NCBI GenBank assembly: GCA_030602185.1 | Contig: JAUWAE010000007.1 | Coordinates: 1-34,991, forward strand | From: Comamonadaceae bacterium | GTDB lineage: Bacteria; Pseudomonadota; Gammaproteobacteria; Burkholderiales; Burkholderiaceae_C | Length of the DNA stretch: 34,991 bases | Reading direction: 5' to 3' | In this document: in pieces, positions 6,305-15,304 of the stretch | Layout: the number at the start of each line of letters is the position of its first letter | How positions within the stretch are numbered: the first letter of the stretch is position 1 | The notes under the pieces: generated by a model | Told to the model about the DNA's origin: nothing | The model's input: only the letters and a program-made list of their open reading frames with translations | Database searches by the model: none | Translations under genes and position numbers: made by a program

Positions 6305-8398
6305 TTGTTTGCACTGTTCGATGAAGCCGGCAAGTTCCTGACCGGCCGCGTGTTGTCCGAAGCCGAAAGCTCCCTGCAGGTGGAGCTGGAATCGGGCAAG
6401 CGCGTCAAGGTCAAGGCGGCCAACGTGCTGCTCAAGTTCGACAAGCCCGCGCCCGCCACGCTGATGGCCGGTGCCCAGGCGCTGGCGCCCCAGATCGACC
6501 TCAACCTCGCCTGGGAATTCGCGCCCGAAGACGAATTCGGCTTTGCCGACCTGGCCGCCGACTACTTCCAGGACCCCGCCACGCTGGAGCAGCAGGTGGC
6601 CGCCCTGCTGTGCCTGACCGAGGCACCGCACTACTTCCGCCGCGCTGGCAAGGGCCGCTACAAAAAGGCGCCGGCCGAGATCCTGCAGCAGGCACTGGCG
6701 GCGATCGAGAAAAAGAAGCAGGTGCAGGCCCAGATCGATGCCTGGACCGCCGAACTGGCCGCCGGCACCTGCCCGGAACCGATCCGCCAGCAGCTCTACA
6801 AAATCCTGTTCAAGCCCGACAAGAACGCGCCCGAGTACAAGGCCGTGGTGCATGCCGCGCGCGAAACGCACCTGGCGCCGCTGGCGCTGCTGCAAAAAGC
6901 GGGCGCCATCTCCAACGCCTACCAGTTCCACTGGCAGCGCTTCCTGTTCGAGCACTTCCCCAAGGGCTCCGGCTTCCCGGCCCTGCAGGCCCCGCCGGTG
7001 GCCGACGACCTGCCGCTGGCCCGCGTGGAGGCGTTTTCGGTGGACGACTCCAGCACCACCGAAATCGACGACGCGCTCAGCGTGCAAGGTCTGGGCAGCG
7101 GCGACGTGACGCTGGGCATCCACATCGCCGCGCCGGCGCTGGCCATCCAGCCTGGCAGCCCGATCGACGAGGTGGCGCGCCAGCGCCTGTCCACCGTCTA
7201 CATGCCGGGCCACAAGGTGACCATGTTGCCCGACGCCGTGGTGCAGACCTACACGCTGGAAGCAGGCGGCCCGCGCCCGGCGCTGTCGCTCTACCTCACT
7301 TTCAACGAGGCGGACCTGACCCTGCTGCGCCACGAGAGCCGGCTCGAGCAGGTGCCCATCGTGCACAACCTGCGGCACGACCAGCTTGACCAGGCCATCA
7401 CCGCCGACTGGCTGCAGGACCCGGCGGCCGAGCCCGGTGCGCCGCTGGCCGACGAATTCGTTGCACTGCGGCCCGAACTCTCCTTCCTGTACCGGCTGGC
7501 GCTGGTGTGCAAGGCCCGCCGCGAGGTGGTCCGCGGCAAGCCCGAAACCTTCACCCGGCCCGACTACACCTTCAAACTCGAAGGCGTGCAGGGCGACGAG
7601 CCGCATGGCGACGAAACCGTGGTCATCGGCACCCGTTCACGCGGCGCCCCGCTGGACCTGATGGTGGCCGAGGCCATGATCCTGGCCAACAGCACCTGGG
7701 GCCAGCTGCTGGCCGACAGCGGCGTGCCCGGCATCTACCGCAGCCAGGCCAGCCTCGCGCCGGGGGTGAAGGTGCGCATGGGCGCCAAGGCCCTGCCGCA
7801 CGCGGGCATTGGCGTCAAGTGCTACGCCTGGAGCACCTCGCCCCTGCGCCGCTACACCGACCTGGTCAACCAATGGCAGATCATTGCCAGCGTGCGCCAT
7901 GGCGCCACCGCCGCGTTGGCCGCCCCGTTCAAGCCCAAGGACGCAGCGCTGTTCGCCGTGATCAGCGCCTTCGACGCCGCCTACACCGCCTACAACCAGT
8001 TCCAGAACGGCATGGAGCGCTACTGGACGCTGCACTACCTGCAGCAGCACGGCATCACCGAGCTCACCGCCACGGTCGTCAAGGACAACCTGGTGCGCGC
8101 CGACACGCTGCCGCTGGTGTTCAACGTGCTGGGCGCCGAAGGGCTGCAGCGCGGCGCCCACGTGCGGGTGCGGCTGGGCCAGATCGACGACATTTCGCTG
8201 GAAGTGACTGGCACGGTCGTGGAACGGCTGGATGCCGCCCCCGAGGCACTGGACGAAGAAGGCGACGACGAGCTGGAGCTCGCCACCTCGGTGGCCATTG
8301 CGATGGACCTGGACGAACCGGCCGGCCCCGAAGGCGGCCAGGGCACGGGCACAGCGGCGGGGTCGGCCATGGACCCGGCGCCCGGTACCGGCAACTGA
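6305..8398 (+). CDS. RNB-domain 3'-5' exoribonuclease (RNase II/R family)
   Basis: A 697-residue RNB-family protein that should degrade RNA from the 3' end with Mg2+. The catalytic segment VDDSSTTEIDDALS has the cluster of acidic residues of the family, followed by GIHIAAPALAI and the STVYMPGHKVTMLP block. The conserved SPLRRYTDLVNQWQI lies about two thirds along. An S1-like beta-rich tail (ELTATVVKDN to VTGTVVERL) is followed by an acidic and Gly/Ala-rich tail of about 60 residues. The N-terminus has a small beta domain rather than the two full cold-shock domains of RNase R. The start appears to be TTG at 6305, since the frame upstream offers no ATG or GTG near it. I cannot say from sequence whether it replaces RNase II or RNase R, so no symbol is given. 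Confidence 0.88.
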   Translation: MFALFDEAGKFLTGRVLSEAESSLQVELESGKRVKVKAANVLLKFDKPAPATLMAGAQALAPQIDLNLAWEFAPEDEFGFADLAADYFQDPATLEQQVAALLCLTEAPHYFRRAGKGRYKKAPAEILQQALAAIEKKKQVQAQIDAWTAELAAGTCPEPIRQQLYKILFKPDKNAPEYKAVVHAARETHLAPLALLQKAGAISNAYQFHWQRFLFEHFPKGSGFPALQAPPVADDLPLARVEAFSVDDSSTTEIDDALSVQGLGSGDVTLGIHIAAPALAIQPGSPIDEVARQRLSTVYMPGHKVTMLPDAVVQTYTLEAGGPRPALSLYLTFNEADLTLLRHESRLEQVPIVHNLRHDQLDQAITADWLQDPAAEPGAPLADEFVALRPELSFLYRLALVCKARREVVRGKPETFTRPDYTFKLEGVQGDEPHGDETVVIGTRSRGAPLDLMVAEAMILANSTWGQLLADSGVPGIYRSQASLAPGVKVRMGAKALPHAGIGVKCYAWSTSPLRRYTDLVNQWQIIASVRHGATAALAAPFKPKDAALFAVISAFDAAYTAYNQFQNGMERYWTLHYLQQHGITELTATVVKDNLVRADTLPLVFNVLGAEGLQRGAHVRVRLGQIDDISLEVTGTVVERLDAAPEALDEEGDDELELATSVAIAMDLDEPAGPEGGQGTGTAAGSAMDPAPGTGN

Positions 8399-8425
8399 AG
8401 GCCCTGGCGAGGCGGCCTGAAACCG

Positions 8426-8431
8426 GATAAT
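8426..8431 (+). promoter_or_regulatory. -10-like hexamer GATAAT before the TonB-like gene
   Basis: GATAAT is followed by eight bases and then the GTG start at 8440. A start of transcription seven or eight bases after the hexamer would fall on the GTG itself. No Shine-Dalgarno and no clear -35 hexamer are visible. Confidence 0.45.
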
Positions 8432-8439
8432 CGGGTGCC

Positions 8440-9291
8440 GTGAAGCTGCTCCGTACCCTCACCACCCTGCAGATCGCGCTGGCGGTCTCGGCACTGGTGC
8501 ACGCCGCTTTGCTGACGGTGCGTTTCGTCGACCCGGAACGCTTCAACCGCGTGTTCCAGGACACGCCGCTGGAAGTCATCCTGGTCAATGCCCGCAGCGA
8601 CGACGCCCCAGAGAAGGCGCAGGCGATTGCGCAGTTCAACCTGGCCGGCGGCGGCGAGGCCGAGCGCGGTCGCGCCACGTCACCACTGCCCCCGGCACCG
8701 CAGGCACGGCTGGGCGAGGCACTGGACGAGGACGAGCGCCGCATCGAAGCGATGAAGGAGCAGCAGAACCGCCTGCTGGCCCAGTTGCGCCAGCAGCTGG
8801 CCAGCCTGCCCCTGCCAGACCCGCGCAACGAACTCAGCCCGCAGGCGCAGGAACGCGAAGCGAAGCGGCAGGCGCTGGTGAAGGTGCTCGCCGAGATCGA
8901 ACGCCGCATCAACGAAGAGAACGCCCGCCCCCGCAAGCGCTACATCAGCCCGTCCACACGGGAAGCGGTGTACGCCATCTACTACGACGAATTGCGACGC
9001 AAGATCGAAGACCACGGCACGGCCAATTTCCCCGAGTCGGGCGGGCGCAAGCTCTACGGCGAACTGACCATGGTCATCACCGTCAACCACGATGGCCGGG
9101 TGCTGGGCACCGAGGTCGTGCAGGGTTCCGGGCAAACGCCACTGGACACGCGGGCGCAGGCCATCGTGCGCGGCCTGTCGTTCGGCCGGTTCACCGCAGA
9201 AATGCGCCGGCGCGCCGACCAGATCGTGGTGGTGTCGCGGTTCCGCTTCACCCGCGACGCCACACTGCAGACCCAGATGGGGGCGCCATGA
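8440..9291 (+). CDS. TonB-like energy-transducer / TonB C-terminal-domain protein
   Basis: A 283-residue inner-membrane-anchored periplasmic protein. One N-terminal hydrophobic anchor (about residues 9-28, LQIALAVSALVHAALLTV) is followed by a charged Gln/Arg/Glu-rich middle (about 95-170) that is probably helical or coiled coil. The C-terminal beta-alpha-beta domain of TonB type contains ELTMVITVNHDGRV and the ARAIVRGLSF-like segment. It lacks the long Pro/Lys-rich linker of classical TonB, and no exbB, exbD or receptor gene is nearby. The start is GTG at 8440. Its stop overlaps the mtgA start by four bases, so the two are translationally coupled; a cell-envelope rather than iron-uptake role is possible. 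I infer TonB-superfamily membership but not the substrate. Confidence 0.78.
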   Translation: MKLLRTLTTLQIALAVSALVHAALLTVRFVDPERFNRVFQDTPLEVILVNARSDDAPEKAQAIAQFNLAGGGEAERGRATSPLPPAPQARLGEALDEDERRIEAMKEQQNRLLAQLRQQLASLPLPDPRNELSPQAQEREAKRQALVKVLAEIERRINEENARPRKRYISPSTREAVYAIYYDELRRKIEDHGTANFPESGGRKLYGELTMVITVNHDGRVLGTEVVQGSGQTPLDTRAQAIVRGLSFGRFTAEMRRRADQIVVVSRFRFTRDATLQTQMGAP

Positions 9292-10040
9292 AGCCGGGCC
9301 TGCTGCGCGGGCTCATCCGCTGGGTGCTCTGGCTGCTGGCGGCCGGTGTGGCGCTGCAACTGGCCTTCGTGGGCCGCATCGCGCTGATGGCGGCGGTGGA
9401 CCCGCAGAGCACGGCGTTCCAGCGCTCCGAGGCCTGGCGCCTGGCCCGCAGCGACGGGGCGTTCCAATGGTCGCAGCAGTGGGTGCCCTACGCGCGCCTT
9501 TCCCCCCACCTCAAGCGGGCGGTGATCGCGTCGGAAGACGCCGGCTTCACCAGCCACGGGGGTGTGGACTGGTCGGCCATCGAACAGGCCTGGGAAAAGA
9601 ACGCTCGCCGCCGCGAACAGGCCGAACGGCGGGCCGCCCGCGCCGGTCAGCCATTGCACACCCGGCCACCCCGCATCGTGGGCGGCTCCACCATCACGCA
9701 GCAGCTGGCCAAGAACCTGCTGCTGTCGGGCGAACGCCACATGCTGCGCAAGGGCCAGGAGCTGGTGCTGGCCTTGCTGCTCGAAACCTTCCTGAGCAAG
9801 CAGCGCATCCTGGAGATCTACCTCAACAGCGTGGAATGGGGCAGCGGGGTGTTTGGCGCCGAAGCCGCGGCGCAGCGCTACTTCCGCAAGCCCGCCGAAC
9901 GCCTGAGCCCCCACGAAGCCGCCCGCCTGGCGGTGATGCTGCCGGCGCCCAAACTCTACGAAACCCGCCCCAATTCGGCCTACCTGGCCGGACGCACCGC
10001 CACCATCGTGGCGCGCATGGGCGCGGTGCAGCTGCCCTGA
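9288..10040 (+). CDS. mtgA: MtgA, monofunctional peptidoglycan glycosyltransferase
   Basis: A GT51 glycosyltransferase of 250 residues that polymerises lipid II but has no transpeptidase domain. One membrane anchor lies at about residues 11-31. The catalytic motif [15 protein letters not shown] has the likely catalytic Glu83. It is followed by [44 protein letters not shown] and the [13 protein letters not shown] segment, all hallmarks of GT51. Length is normal for MtgA. The ATG overlaps the TonB-like gene (ATGA) and the stop is four bases before ruvC. It complements the SEDS and PBP synthases (RodA, FtsW, FtsI) also encoded in this window. Confidence 0.97.
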   Translation: MKPGLLRGLIRWVLWLLAAGVALQLAFVGRIALMAAVDPQSTAFQRSEAWRLARSDGAFQWSQQWVPYARLSPHLKRAVIASEDAGFTSHGGVDWSAIEQAWEKNARRREQAERRAARAGQPLHTRPPRIVGGSTITQQLAKNLLLSGERHMLRKGQELVLALLLETFLSKQRILEIYLNSVEWGSGVFGAEAAAQRYFRKPAERLSPHEAARLAVMLPAPKLYETRPNSAYLAGRTATIVARMGAVQLP

Positions 10041-10044
10041 CGCC

Positions 10045-10599
10045 ATGACGGTACGCATCCTCGGCATCGACCCCGGCCTGCAGGCCACCGGCTTCGGCGT
10101 GGTGGACGCCGACGGCCCGCGCATGAGCTACGTGGCCAGCGGCACCATCCGCACCAGCCCGAACGACGGCGCCCTGCTGCCGCAGCGGCTGGGGGTGATT
10201 TTCGACGGCATCAGCGAAGTGGTGCAACGCTACCAGCCGAACGTGGCGGCGTGCGAAATCGTGTTCGTGAACGTGAACCCGCAGGCCACCCTGATGCTGG
10301 GTCAGGCCCGCGGCTGCTGCCTCACGGCGCTGGTGGCCAACGGTTTGCCCGTGGCCGAATACACCGCGCTGCAGCTCAAGAAGGCCGTGACCGGCCACGG
10401 CAAGGCGCACAAGGACCAGGTGCAGGAGATGGTGCGCCGCCTGCTCAACCTGCCCGGCCTGCCCGGCAAGGACGCCGCCGACGCCCTGGGCCTGTGCATC
10501 ACCCACGCCCAGGTGGCCCGCACCACGGCAGCCATCAACCAGGTGAGCAAGCTGCAGGCGCGCACCCACGCCGCCTACAAGGGTGGCCGCAGTTACTGA
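10045..10599 (+). CDS. ruvC: RuvC, Holliday-junction resolvase
   Basis: A dimeric endonuclease of 184 residues that cuts Holliday junctions after RuvAB branch migration. The four acidic catalytic residues are visible: Asp9 in [10 protein letters not shown], Glu71 in ACEIVFVN, and Asp143 and Asp146 in [11 protein letters not shown]. Length is close to the E. coli protein. No ruvA or ruvB is in this window. The start lies four bases after the mtgA stop, so it is probably expressed from the same message. It is convergent with the minus-strand 58-residue membrane protein, with only three bases between their stop codons and no room for a separate terminator. Confidence 0.97.
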   Translation: MTVRILGIDPGLQATGFGVVDADGPRMSYVASGTIRTSPNDGALLPQRLGVIFDGISEVVQRYQPNVAACEIVFVNVNPQATLMLGQARGCCLTALVANGLPVAEYTALQLKKAVTGHGKAHKDQVQEMVRRLLNLPGLPGKDAADALGLCITHAQVARTTAAINQVSKLQARTHAAYKGGRSY

Positions 10600-10602
10600 G
10601 GC

Positions 10603-10779
10603 TCAGGCGATGCGGCTGAGGATCAGCACGCCGAAGAACACCAGCGCAGCCACCACCGTCCATTTCAGGATGACCAGCCCCCAGTGCCGAAAGCGTGCCT
10701 GCCCGGTACCGATGTAGAACGCGAAACACAGGACCGAAGCGCCGAGCAGACTGAACAGGAGGAAGCGGAAGATCAGCAT
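10603..10779 (-). CDS. Small two-helix membrane protein (58 aa), downstream of lpxC
   Basis: A 58-residue open frame starting at the ATG read from 10779 down and ending in TGA at 10603-10605. Two hydrophobic segments are separated by a short polar turn: MLIFRFLLFSLLGASVL plus CFAFYIG near the N-terminus, and WTVVAALVFFGVLILSRI at the C-terminus. A GTGQARFRHWG loop with basic residues lies between them. It begins 25 bases after the lpxC stop, with GGAG about ten bases before the ATG, so it is likely the last gene of the ftsZ-lpxC transcript. I do not recognise the family and assign no function. The hydrophobic pattern and good codon use argue that it is real. Confidence 0.68.
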   Translation of the reverse strand: MLIFRFLLFSLLGASVLCFAFYIGTGQARFRHWGLVILKWTVVAALVFFGVLILSRIA

Positions 10780-10804
10780 GTGGGTGCTCCGCTACCGGTC
10801 CGCC

Positions 10805-11728
10805 TCACCAGGCCAGGGCCAGTTGCGCGAAGCCCTTGGGCGCGCGGCTGTCCTGCTCGAAGGAGACGATGTCGTAGCTCTCGGGCTGGGCCAGCAAGGC
10901 GCGCAGCAGCTGGTTGTTCATGGCATGGCCGCTGCGGTAGGCGCTGTAGGCGGCCAGCAAGGGCCGCCCCACGATGTAGAGGTCGCCCATCGCATCGAGG
11001 ATCTTGTGCTTGGCGAACTCGTCGGCGTAGCGCAGGCCGTCGGCGTTGAGCACCTTCACGTCGTCCATCACGATGGCGTTGTCCAGTCCGCCACCGAGCG
11101 CCAGGCCGTGCGAGCGCATCATTTCCACGTCCCGCGTGAAGCCGAAGGTACGGGCGCGGGCGATCTCGCGCGCGTACTGGCCCGTGCCCAGGTCAAATTC
11201 CACCCGCTGGCCGGTGGCGTTCACCGCGGGGTGGTCGAACTCGATCTCGAAACTGAGCTTGTAGCCGTGGTAGGGCTCCAGCCGCGCCCATTTGAGGTGG
11301 CGGCCCTCGCCCTCTCGCACTTCCACGGGCTTGAGCACGCGGATGAACCGCTTGGGCACCTTCTGCAACTCGATGCCAGCGCTCTGGATCAGGTAGACAA
11401 AGGACGCGGCCGAGCCGTCGAGGATGGGCACTTCCTCGGCGGTGATGTCGACGATCAGGTTGTCGATGCCCAGCCCGGCACAGGCGCTCATCAGGTGCTC
11501 GATGGTGTGCACCTTGGCACCGCCATTGGCAATGGTGGACGCCAGCCGCGTGTCGGACACGGCGTCGGCATTGACCGGGATGTCCACCGGCTCCGGCAGG
11601 TCCACCCGCCGGAACACGATGCCGGTGTCGGGCGCCGCAGGGCGCAACGTCAGCTCCACCCGCTGGCCGCTGTGCAGGCCCACGCCCACGGCTTTGGTCA
11701 GGGTTTTGAGGGTACGTTGCGCGATCAT
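10805..11728 (-). CDS. lpxC: LpxC, UDP-3-O-acyl-N-acetylglucosamine deacetylase
   Basis: The zinc-dependent committed step of lipid A synthesis, in the cytosol. The 307-residue protein has the expected duplicated fold. Zinc ligands are His78 in [16 protein letters not shown], and His241 and Asp245 in [11 protein letters not shown]. The general acid/base Glu77 and the catalytic His268 in YRSGHAMNN are in place. It begins [21 protein letters not shown], a standard N-terminus, so the ATG at 11728 is secure. It closes the dcw cluster as in many Gram-negatives. A -10-like TAAAAT lies seven bases before the start. Confidence 0.98.
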   Translation of the reverse strand: MIAQRTLKTLTKAVGVGLHSGQRVELTLRPAAPDTGIVFRRVDLPEPVDIPVNADAVSDTRLASTIANGGAKVHTIEHLMSACAGLGIDNLIVDITAEEVPILDGSAASFVYLIQSAGIELQKVPKRFIRVLKPVEVREGEGRHLKWARLEPYHGYKLSFEIEFDHPAVNATGQRVEFDLGTGQYAREIARARTFGFTRDVEMMRSHGLALGGGLDNAIVMDDVKVLNADGLRYADEFAKHKILDAMGDLYIVGRPLLAAYSAYRSGHAMNNQLLRALLAQPESYDIVSFEQDSRAPKGFAQLALAW

Positions 11729-11735
11729 GCAGTCA

Positions 11736-11741
11736 ATTTTA
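11736..11741 (-). promoter_or_regulatory. -10-like hexamer TAAAAT before lpxC
   Basis: On the minus strand TAAAAT is followed by seven bases (TGACTGC) and the lpxC ATG, so transcription would begin at the start codon. It lies in an AT-rich pocket of the 110-base ftsZ-lpxC gap. No Shine-Dalgarno is present. It suggests lpxC has its own promoter in addition to read-through from ftsZ. Confidence 0.45.
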
Positions 11742-11838
11742 GTTTTTCAGCGTGCTTTCTGCCGAGGGTATTTCGGATGGCCCCGATAGCGAGAACCCAT
11801 TGTGGGGATGGCGGGCGCAATCGGTGCGCCCCGCCCCC

Positions 11839-13083
11839 TCAATCCGCCTGCTTGCGCAGGAAGGCCGGGATCTCGAAATCGTCCATGCCGCCAGACGACA
11901 GCGCGTCCACTTTGGCCGCGGCCGAGGTGCGGTCGCGGGTGCGCCACACGCTCGGCACGGCCGGGTTGCCGGCACCCGACGCAGCGCCCATGCCCACCGC
12001 CTGGGCCAGGCCCGAGCCGCCCACGGCCTGGTTCAGCGTGGGGATGAAAGGCATGTTGTCGGTGCCGGTGCGCAGGCCCGCCACGGCGGGCGTCTGCACC
12101 ACGGTCAGCGGCTGGCGCGCGCCCTGGCGGTTCAGGCCGGTGGCCACCACGGTCACGCGGATGGCATCGCCCAGCGACTCGTCGTAGGCGGTGCCGTAGA
12201 TCACGTGCGCGTCCGGCGCGGCAAAGGCGCGGATGGTGTTCATGGCCAGCTTGGACTCGTTGAGCTTGAGCGAGCCCTTGGCGGCGCTGATCAGCACCAG
12301 CACGCCTTTGGCGCCCTTCATGTCCACGCCTTCCAGCAGCGGGCAGGCCACGGCCTGCTCGGCGGCGATGCGGGCGCGGTCCGGGCCGCTGGCCACGGCC
12401 GTGCCCATCATGGCCTTGCCGGGCTCGCCCATCACGGTGCGCACGTCTTCAAAGTCCACGTTCACCAGCGCTTCCACGTTGATGATCTCGGCAATGCCGC
12501 CCACGGCGTTCTTGAGCACGTCGTTGGCTTCGGCAAAGGCCTCGTCCTGGGTGATGTCGTCGCCCAGCACCTCCAGCAGCTTGTCGTTGAGCACCACGAT
12601 GAGCGAGTCGACGTTCTGCTCGAGCTCGGCCAGGCCGGCGTCGGCGTTGGTCATGCGGCGGCCGCCCTCCCAGTCGAACGGCTTGGTCACCACGCCCACG
12701 GTGAGGATGCCCATTTCCTTGGCCACCTTGGCGATCACCGGCGCGGCGCCGGTGCCGGTGCCGCCGCCCATGCCGGCGGTGATGAAGAGCATGTGGGCGC
12801 CGTCGATCGCGGCACGGATGTCGGACTCGGCCATCTCGGCGGCGGCGCGACCCTTCTCGGGCTTGCTGCCGGCGCCCAGGCCGGTCTGGCCCAGCTGGAT
12901 CACGCGGTGTGCGGCCGTCTTGCTGAGCGCCTGCGCGTCGGTGTTGGCGCAAATGAATTCCACGCCCTGCACATGGCTCTGGATCATGTGCTCGACGGCA
13001 TTGCTGCCACCGCCGCCCACGCCGATCACCTTGATCTGCGTGCCCCGGTTGAACTCTTCAACCTCGATCATTTCGATGCTCAT
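11839..13083 (-). CDS. ftsZ: FtsZ, tubulin-like division GTPase
   Basis: The Z-ring-forming GTPase, 414 residues. The N-terminal KVIGVGGGGSNAV, the tubulin signature GGGTGTG at residues 106-112 and the synergy-loop NVDFEDVRTVM are intact. A variable Ala/Gly/Pro-rich linker leads to the conserved C-terminal peptide DDFEIPAFLRKQ that binds FtsA and ZipA. AAGGAG sits seven bases before the ATG at 13083, which fixes that start although the frame stays open further upstream. A 180-base gap separates it from ftsA; I see no clear promoter there but T-rich sequence just before the ribosome-binding site. Confidence 0.99.
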   Translation of the reverse strand: MSIEMIEVEEFNRGTQIKVIGVGGGGSNAVEHMIQSHVQGVEFICANTDAQALSKTAAHRVIQLGQTGLGAGSKPEKGRAAAEMAESDIRAAIDGAHMLFITAGMGGGTGTGAAPVIAKVAKEMGILTVGVVTKPFDWEGGRRMTNADAGLAELEQNVDSLIVVLNDKLLEVLGDDITQDEAFAEANDVLKNAVGGIAEIINVEALVNVDFEDVRTVMGEPGKAMMGTAVASGPDRARIAAEQAVACPLLEGVDMKGAKGVLVLISAAKGSLKLNESKLAMNTIRAFAAPDAHVIYGTAYDESLGDAIRVTVVATGLNRQGARQPLTVVQTPAVAGLRTGTDNMPFIPTLNQAVGGSGLAQAVGMGAASGAGNPAVPSVWRTRDRTSAAAKVDALSSGGMDDFEIPAFLRKQAD

Positions 13084-13263
13084 TTCGATACTCCTTGAAT
13101 GCCTTGAACTTGTGAAAAACCAAAAACGTGCGGACAACAGAAACCGGGGATCAGCCAGGCGGCGCATTGGCGCCGTGACTTCGTCGAAGGTGGGCGACTC
13201 GCGGACGGGATCGGCCAATGCGGGTGTGGCGGCAAGGCCACGGCAAGGTGCGTTGGAGGTGCA

Positions 13264-14493
13264 TCAGAAATTCCCCACAAACCAGTCCTTGATGCGGCCC
13301 AGGGCCGAGCCCACCGAGCCGGCCTTCTGGGCCACCTTGTGCCCGCGCAGGCGCGCCAGCCGCGCCTCTTCCAGCAAGCCCATGACGGTAGCCGCGCGCG
13401 GTTGGGCCACCATGTCGCTGAGCACGCCGGTGTACTTGGGCATGCCGCGGCGCACCGGCTTGAGGAAGATGTCCTCGCCCAGCTCGATCATCCCGGGCAT
13501 GACGGCGCTGCCACCGGTGAGCACGATGCCGCTCGACAGCAGCTCCTCGTGACCCGACTCGCGGATCACCTGCTGCACGAGGGCAAAAATCTCTTCCACC
13601 CGCGGCTCGATCACGCCGGCCAGGGCCTGGCGGCTGAGCATGCGGGGGCCGCGGTCGCCCAGGCCCGGCACCTCGACCTGCTGGTCCGGGTCGGCCAGCA
13701 GCTGCTTGGCGCAACCGCTTTCCACCTTGATGTCTTCCGCGTCCTTGGTGGGGGTGCGCAGCGCCATCGCGATGTCGTTGGTGATCAGGTCGCCGGCGAT
13801 CGGGATGGCAGCGGTGTGGCGGATCGCCCCCCCCTGGAAGATGGCCACATCGGTGGTGCCGGCGCCAATGTCCACCAGCGCCACCCCCAGCTCTTTCTCG
13901 TCGTCGGTCAGCACCGCCTGGCTGGCCGCCAGCGGGTTGAGCATGAGCTGGTCCACCTCCAGCCCGCAGCGGCGCACGCATTTGATGATGTTTTCCGCCG
14001 CGCTCTGCGCGCCGGTAACGATGTGCACCTTGGCTTCCAGCCGGATGCCACTCATGCCGATCGGCTCCTTGACTTCCTGCCCGTCGATGATGAATTCCTG
14101 CGGCTCCACCAACAGCAGGCGCTGGTCGGTGGAGATGTTGATGGCCTTGGCGGTTTCGATCACGCGCGCCACGTCGGTGGGCGTGACCTCGCGGTCCTTG
14201 ATGGCCACCATGCCGCTGCTGTTGATGCCGCGGATGTGGCTGCCGGTGATGCCCGTGTACACGCGGGCGATACGGCAGTCGGCCATCAGCTCGGCTTCCT
14301 TGAGCGCCTGCTGGATGCTGGCCACCGTGGCGTCGATGTTGACCACCACGCCCCGCTTGAGGCCGTTGCTTGGCGCCACGCCCAGCCCTGCGAGCTTGAG
14401 CGCCCCTCCCTGCTGGACTTCGGCCACCACCGCCATGATCTTAGCGGTGCCGATGTCCAGTCCGACGACGATGTCTTTGTATTCCTTGGCCAT
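13264..14493 (-). CDS. ftsA: FtsA, actin-like division protein
   Basis: An actin-family ATPase of 409 residues that anchors FtsZ to the membrane and recruits later divisome proteins. The phosphate-1 segment VVGLDIGTAKIMAVVAEV is near the N-terminus. The 1C domain follows (VTPTDVARVIETAKAI to PIGMSGIRLEAKVH). The phosphate-2 region LGVALVDIGAGTTDVAIFQGG and the adenosine motif GIVLTGGSAVMPGM come later. The C-terminal end (LGRIKDWFVGNF) is amphipathic, as expected of the membrane-targeting helix. It begins 21 bases after ftsQ and ends 180 bases before ftsZ. Confidence 0.98.
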   Translation of the reverse strand: MAKEYKDIVVGLDIGTAKIMAVVAEVQQGGALKLAGLGVAPSNGLKRGVVVNIDATVASIQQALKEAELMADCRIARVYTGITGSHIRGINSSGMVAIKDREVTPTDVARVIETAKAINISTDQRLLLVEPQEFIIDGQEVKEPIGMSGIRLEAKVHIVTGAQSAAENIIKCVRRCGLEVDQLMLNPLAASQAVLTDDEKELGVALVDIGAGTTDVAIFQGGAIRHTAAIPIAGDLITNDIAMALRTPTKDAEDIKVESGCAKQLLADPDQQVEVPGLGDRGPRMLSRQALAGVIEPRVEEIFALVQQVIRESGHEELLSSGIVLTGGSAVMPGMIELGEDIFLKPVRRGMPKYTGVLSDMVAQPRAATVMGLLEEARLARLRGHKVAQKAGSVGSALGRIKDWFVGNF

Positions 14494-14514
14494 GTTCGGT
14501 GTGTCGTGGTGTGT

Positions 14515-15303
14515 TCAGGATTTGCGGTTGCCCTTGGGCGGTTCGGTCAGCGTGGTGACGCCGCGCAGCCGCAGGGCGTAGCCGTTGGGGTAGCGCAGGT
14601 CGGCCGATTCGATGTCGCGCCCGCCGTAGCGCAGCGCCAGCGTCGGCACGGTGGCCACAAAGGTCTGCACCCGGGCCAGCAGTTCGTCGGTGTCGCCCCG
14701 ACCCAGCTCGAGCCGCGCGCCGTTGTCCAGCACCGCGCGCCAGCTGCCGCGGGCGTTGAGCTCCAGCCGTTCGAGGTCGCGGCCCATGCGCGCGAACAGG
14801 GGCTTGAGGGCCTGGTACACCGCATACACCTGGGCCGACTGGCCGTCGGGGCCGAGCAGTTCGCTCCATTGGTCGGCCTGGGGGTCGTCGGGGTTCGCCT
14901 CGAACACCTCGCCCTGCGCGTTGACCATGCGGCCACCACCGGACTCGCCCCACCAAGCCACGGCCTCGTGCTCCTGCAGCGTGACCTTGAGCCGGTTCGG
15001 GAACTCGCGCTGCACCACCGCCTGGCGCACCCATGGCATGGCCTCGAACAGGCGCTTGACCTGGGCCAGATCGGTGGTGAGGAAGGTGCCCTGCAATCTG
15101 GACACCACGTGGGCGCGGAAGGTGACGGCGTTCTGGTGTTCCACGTCGCCGACCACGGTGATCCCGCCGATGGCCCAGCCGGGATGGCGTGCCGCCCACA
15201 GGCCGAACGCGCCCAGCGCCATGGCGAGTGCCAGCCCGAACAGGGCGTTGGCGACCCAGCCCATGAGGCGGACGTCGATCGGCAGGGGCAGCGACGAGGC
15301 CAT
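14515..15303 (-). CDS. ftsQ: FtsQ, divisome scaffold with POTRA domain
   Basis: A bitopic inner-membrane protein of 262 residues that links FtsL/FtsB to the rest of the divisome. A short cytoplasmic start is followed by one membrane segment (about residues 16-36, ANALFGLALAMALGAFGLWA). A POTRA domain begins at AIGGITVVGDVEHQN and continues through the LAQVKRLFEAMPWVRQA segment. The FtsQ beta domain follows (LGPDGQSAQVYAVYQALKPL to RYPNGYALRL). The start lies one base after the ddl stop. Sequence outside these motifs is weakly conserved, as usual for FtsQ; position between ddl and ftsA supports the call. Confidence 0.95.
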   Translation of the reverse strand: MASSLPLPIDVRLMGWVANALFGLALAMALGAFGLWAARHPGWAIGGITVVGDVEHQNAVTFRAHVVSRLQGTFLTTDLAQVKRLFEAMPWVRQAVVQREFPNRLKVTLQEHEAVAWWGESGGGRMVNAQGEVFEANPDDPQADQWSELLGPDGQSAQVYAVYQALKPLFARMGRDLERLELNARGSWRAVLDNGARLELGRGDTDELLARVQTFVATVPTLALRYGGRDIESADLRYPNGYALRLRGVTTLTEPPKGNRKS

Positions 15304-15304
15304 C

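Noticed and set aside
13084-13218. 45-residue N-terminal extension of FtsZ
   Set aside because: AAGGAG lies right before the ATG at 13083 and the peptide from there matches the normal FtsZ N-terminus.
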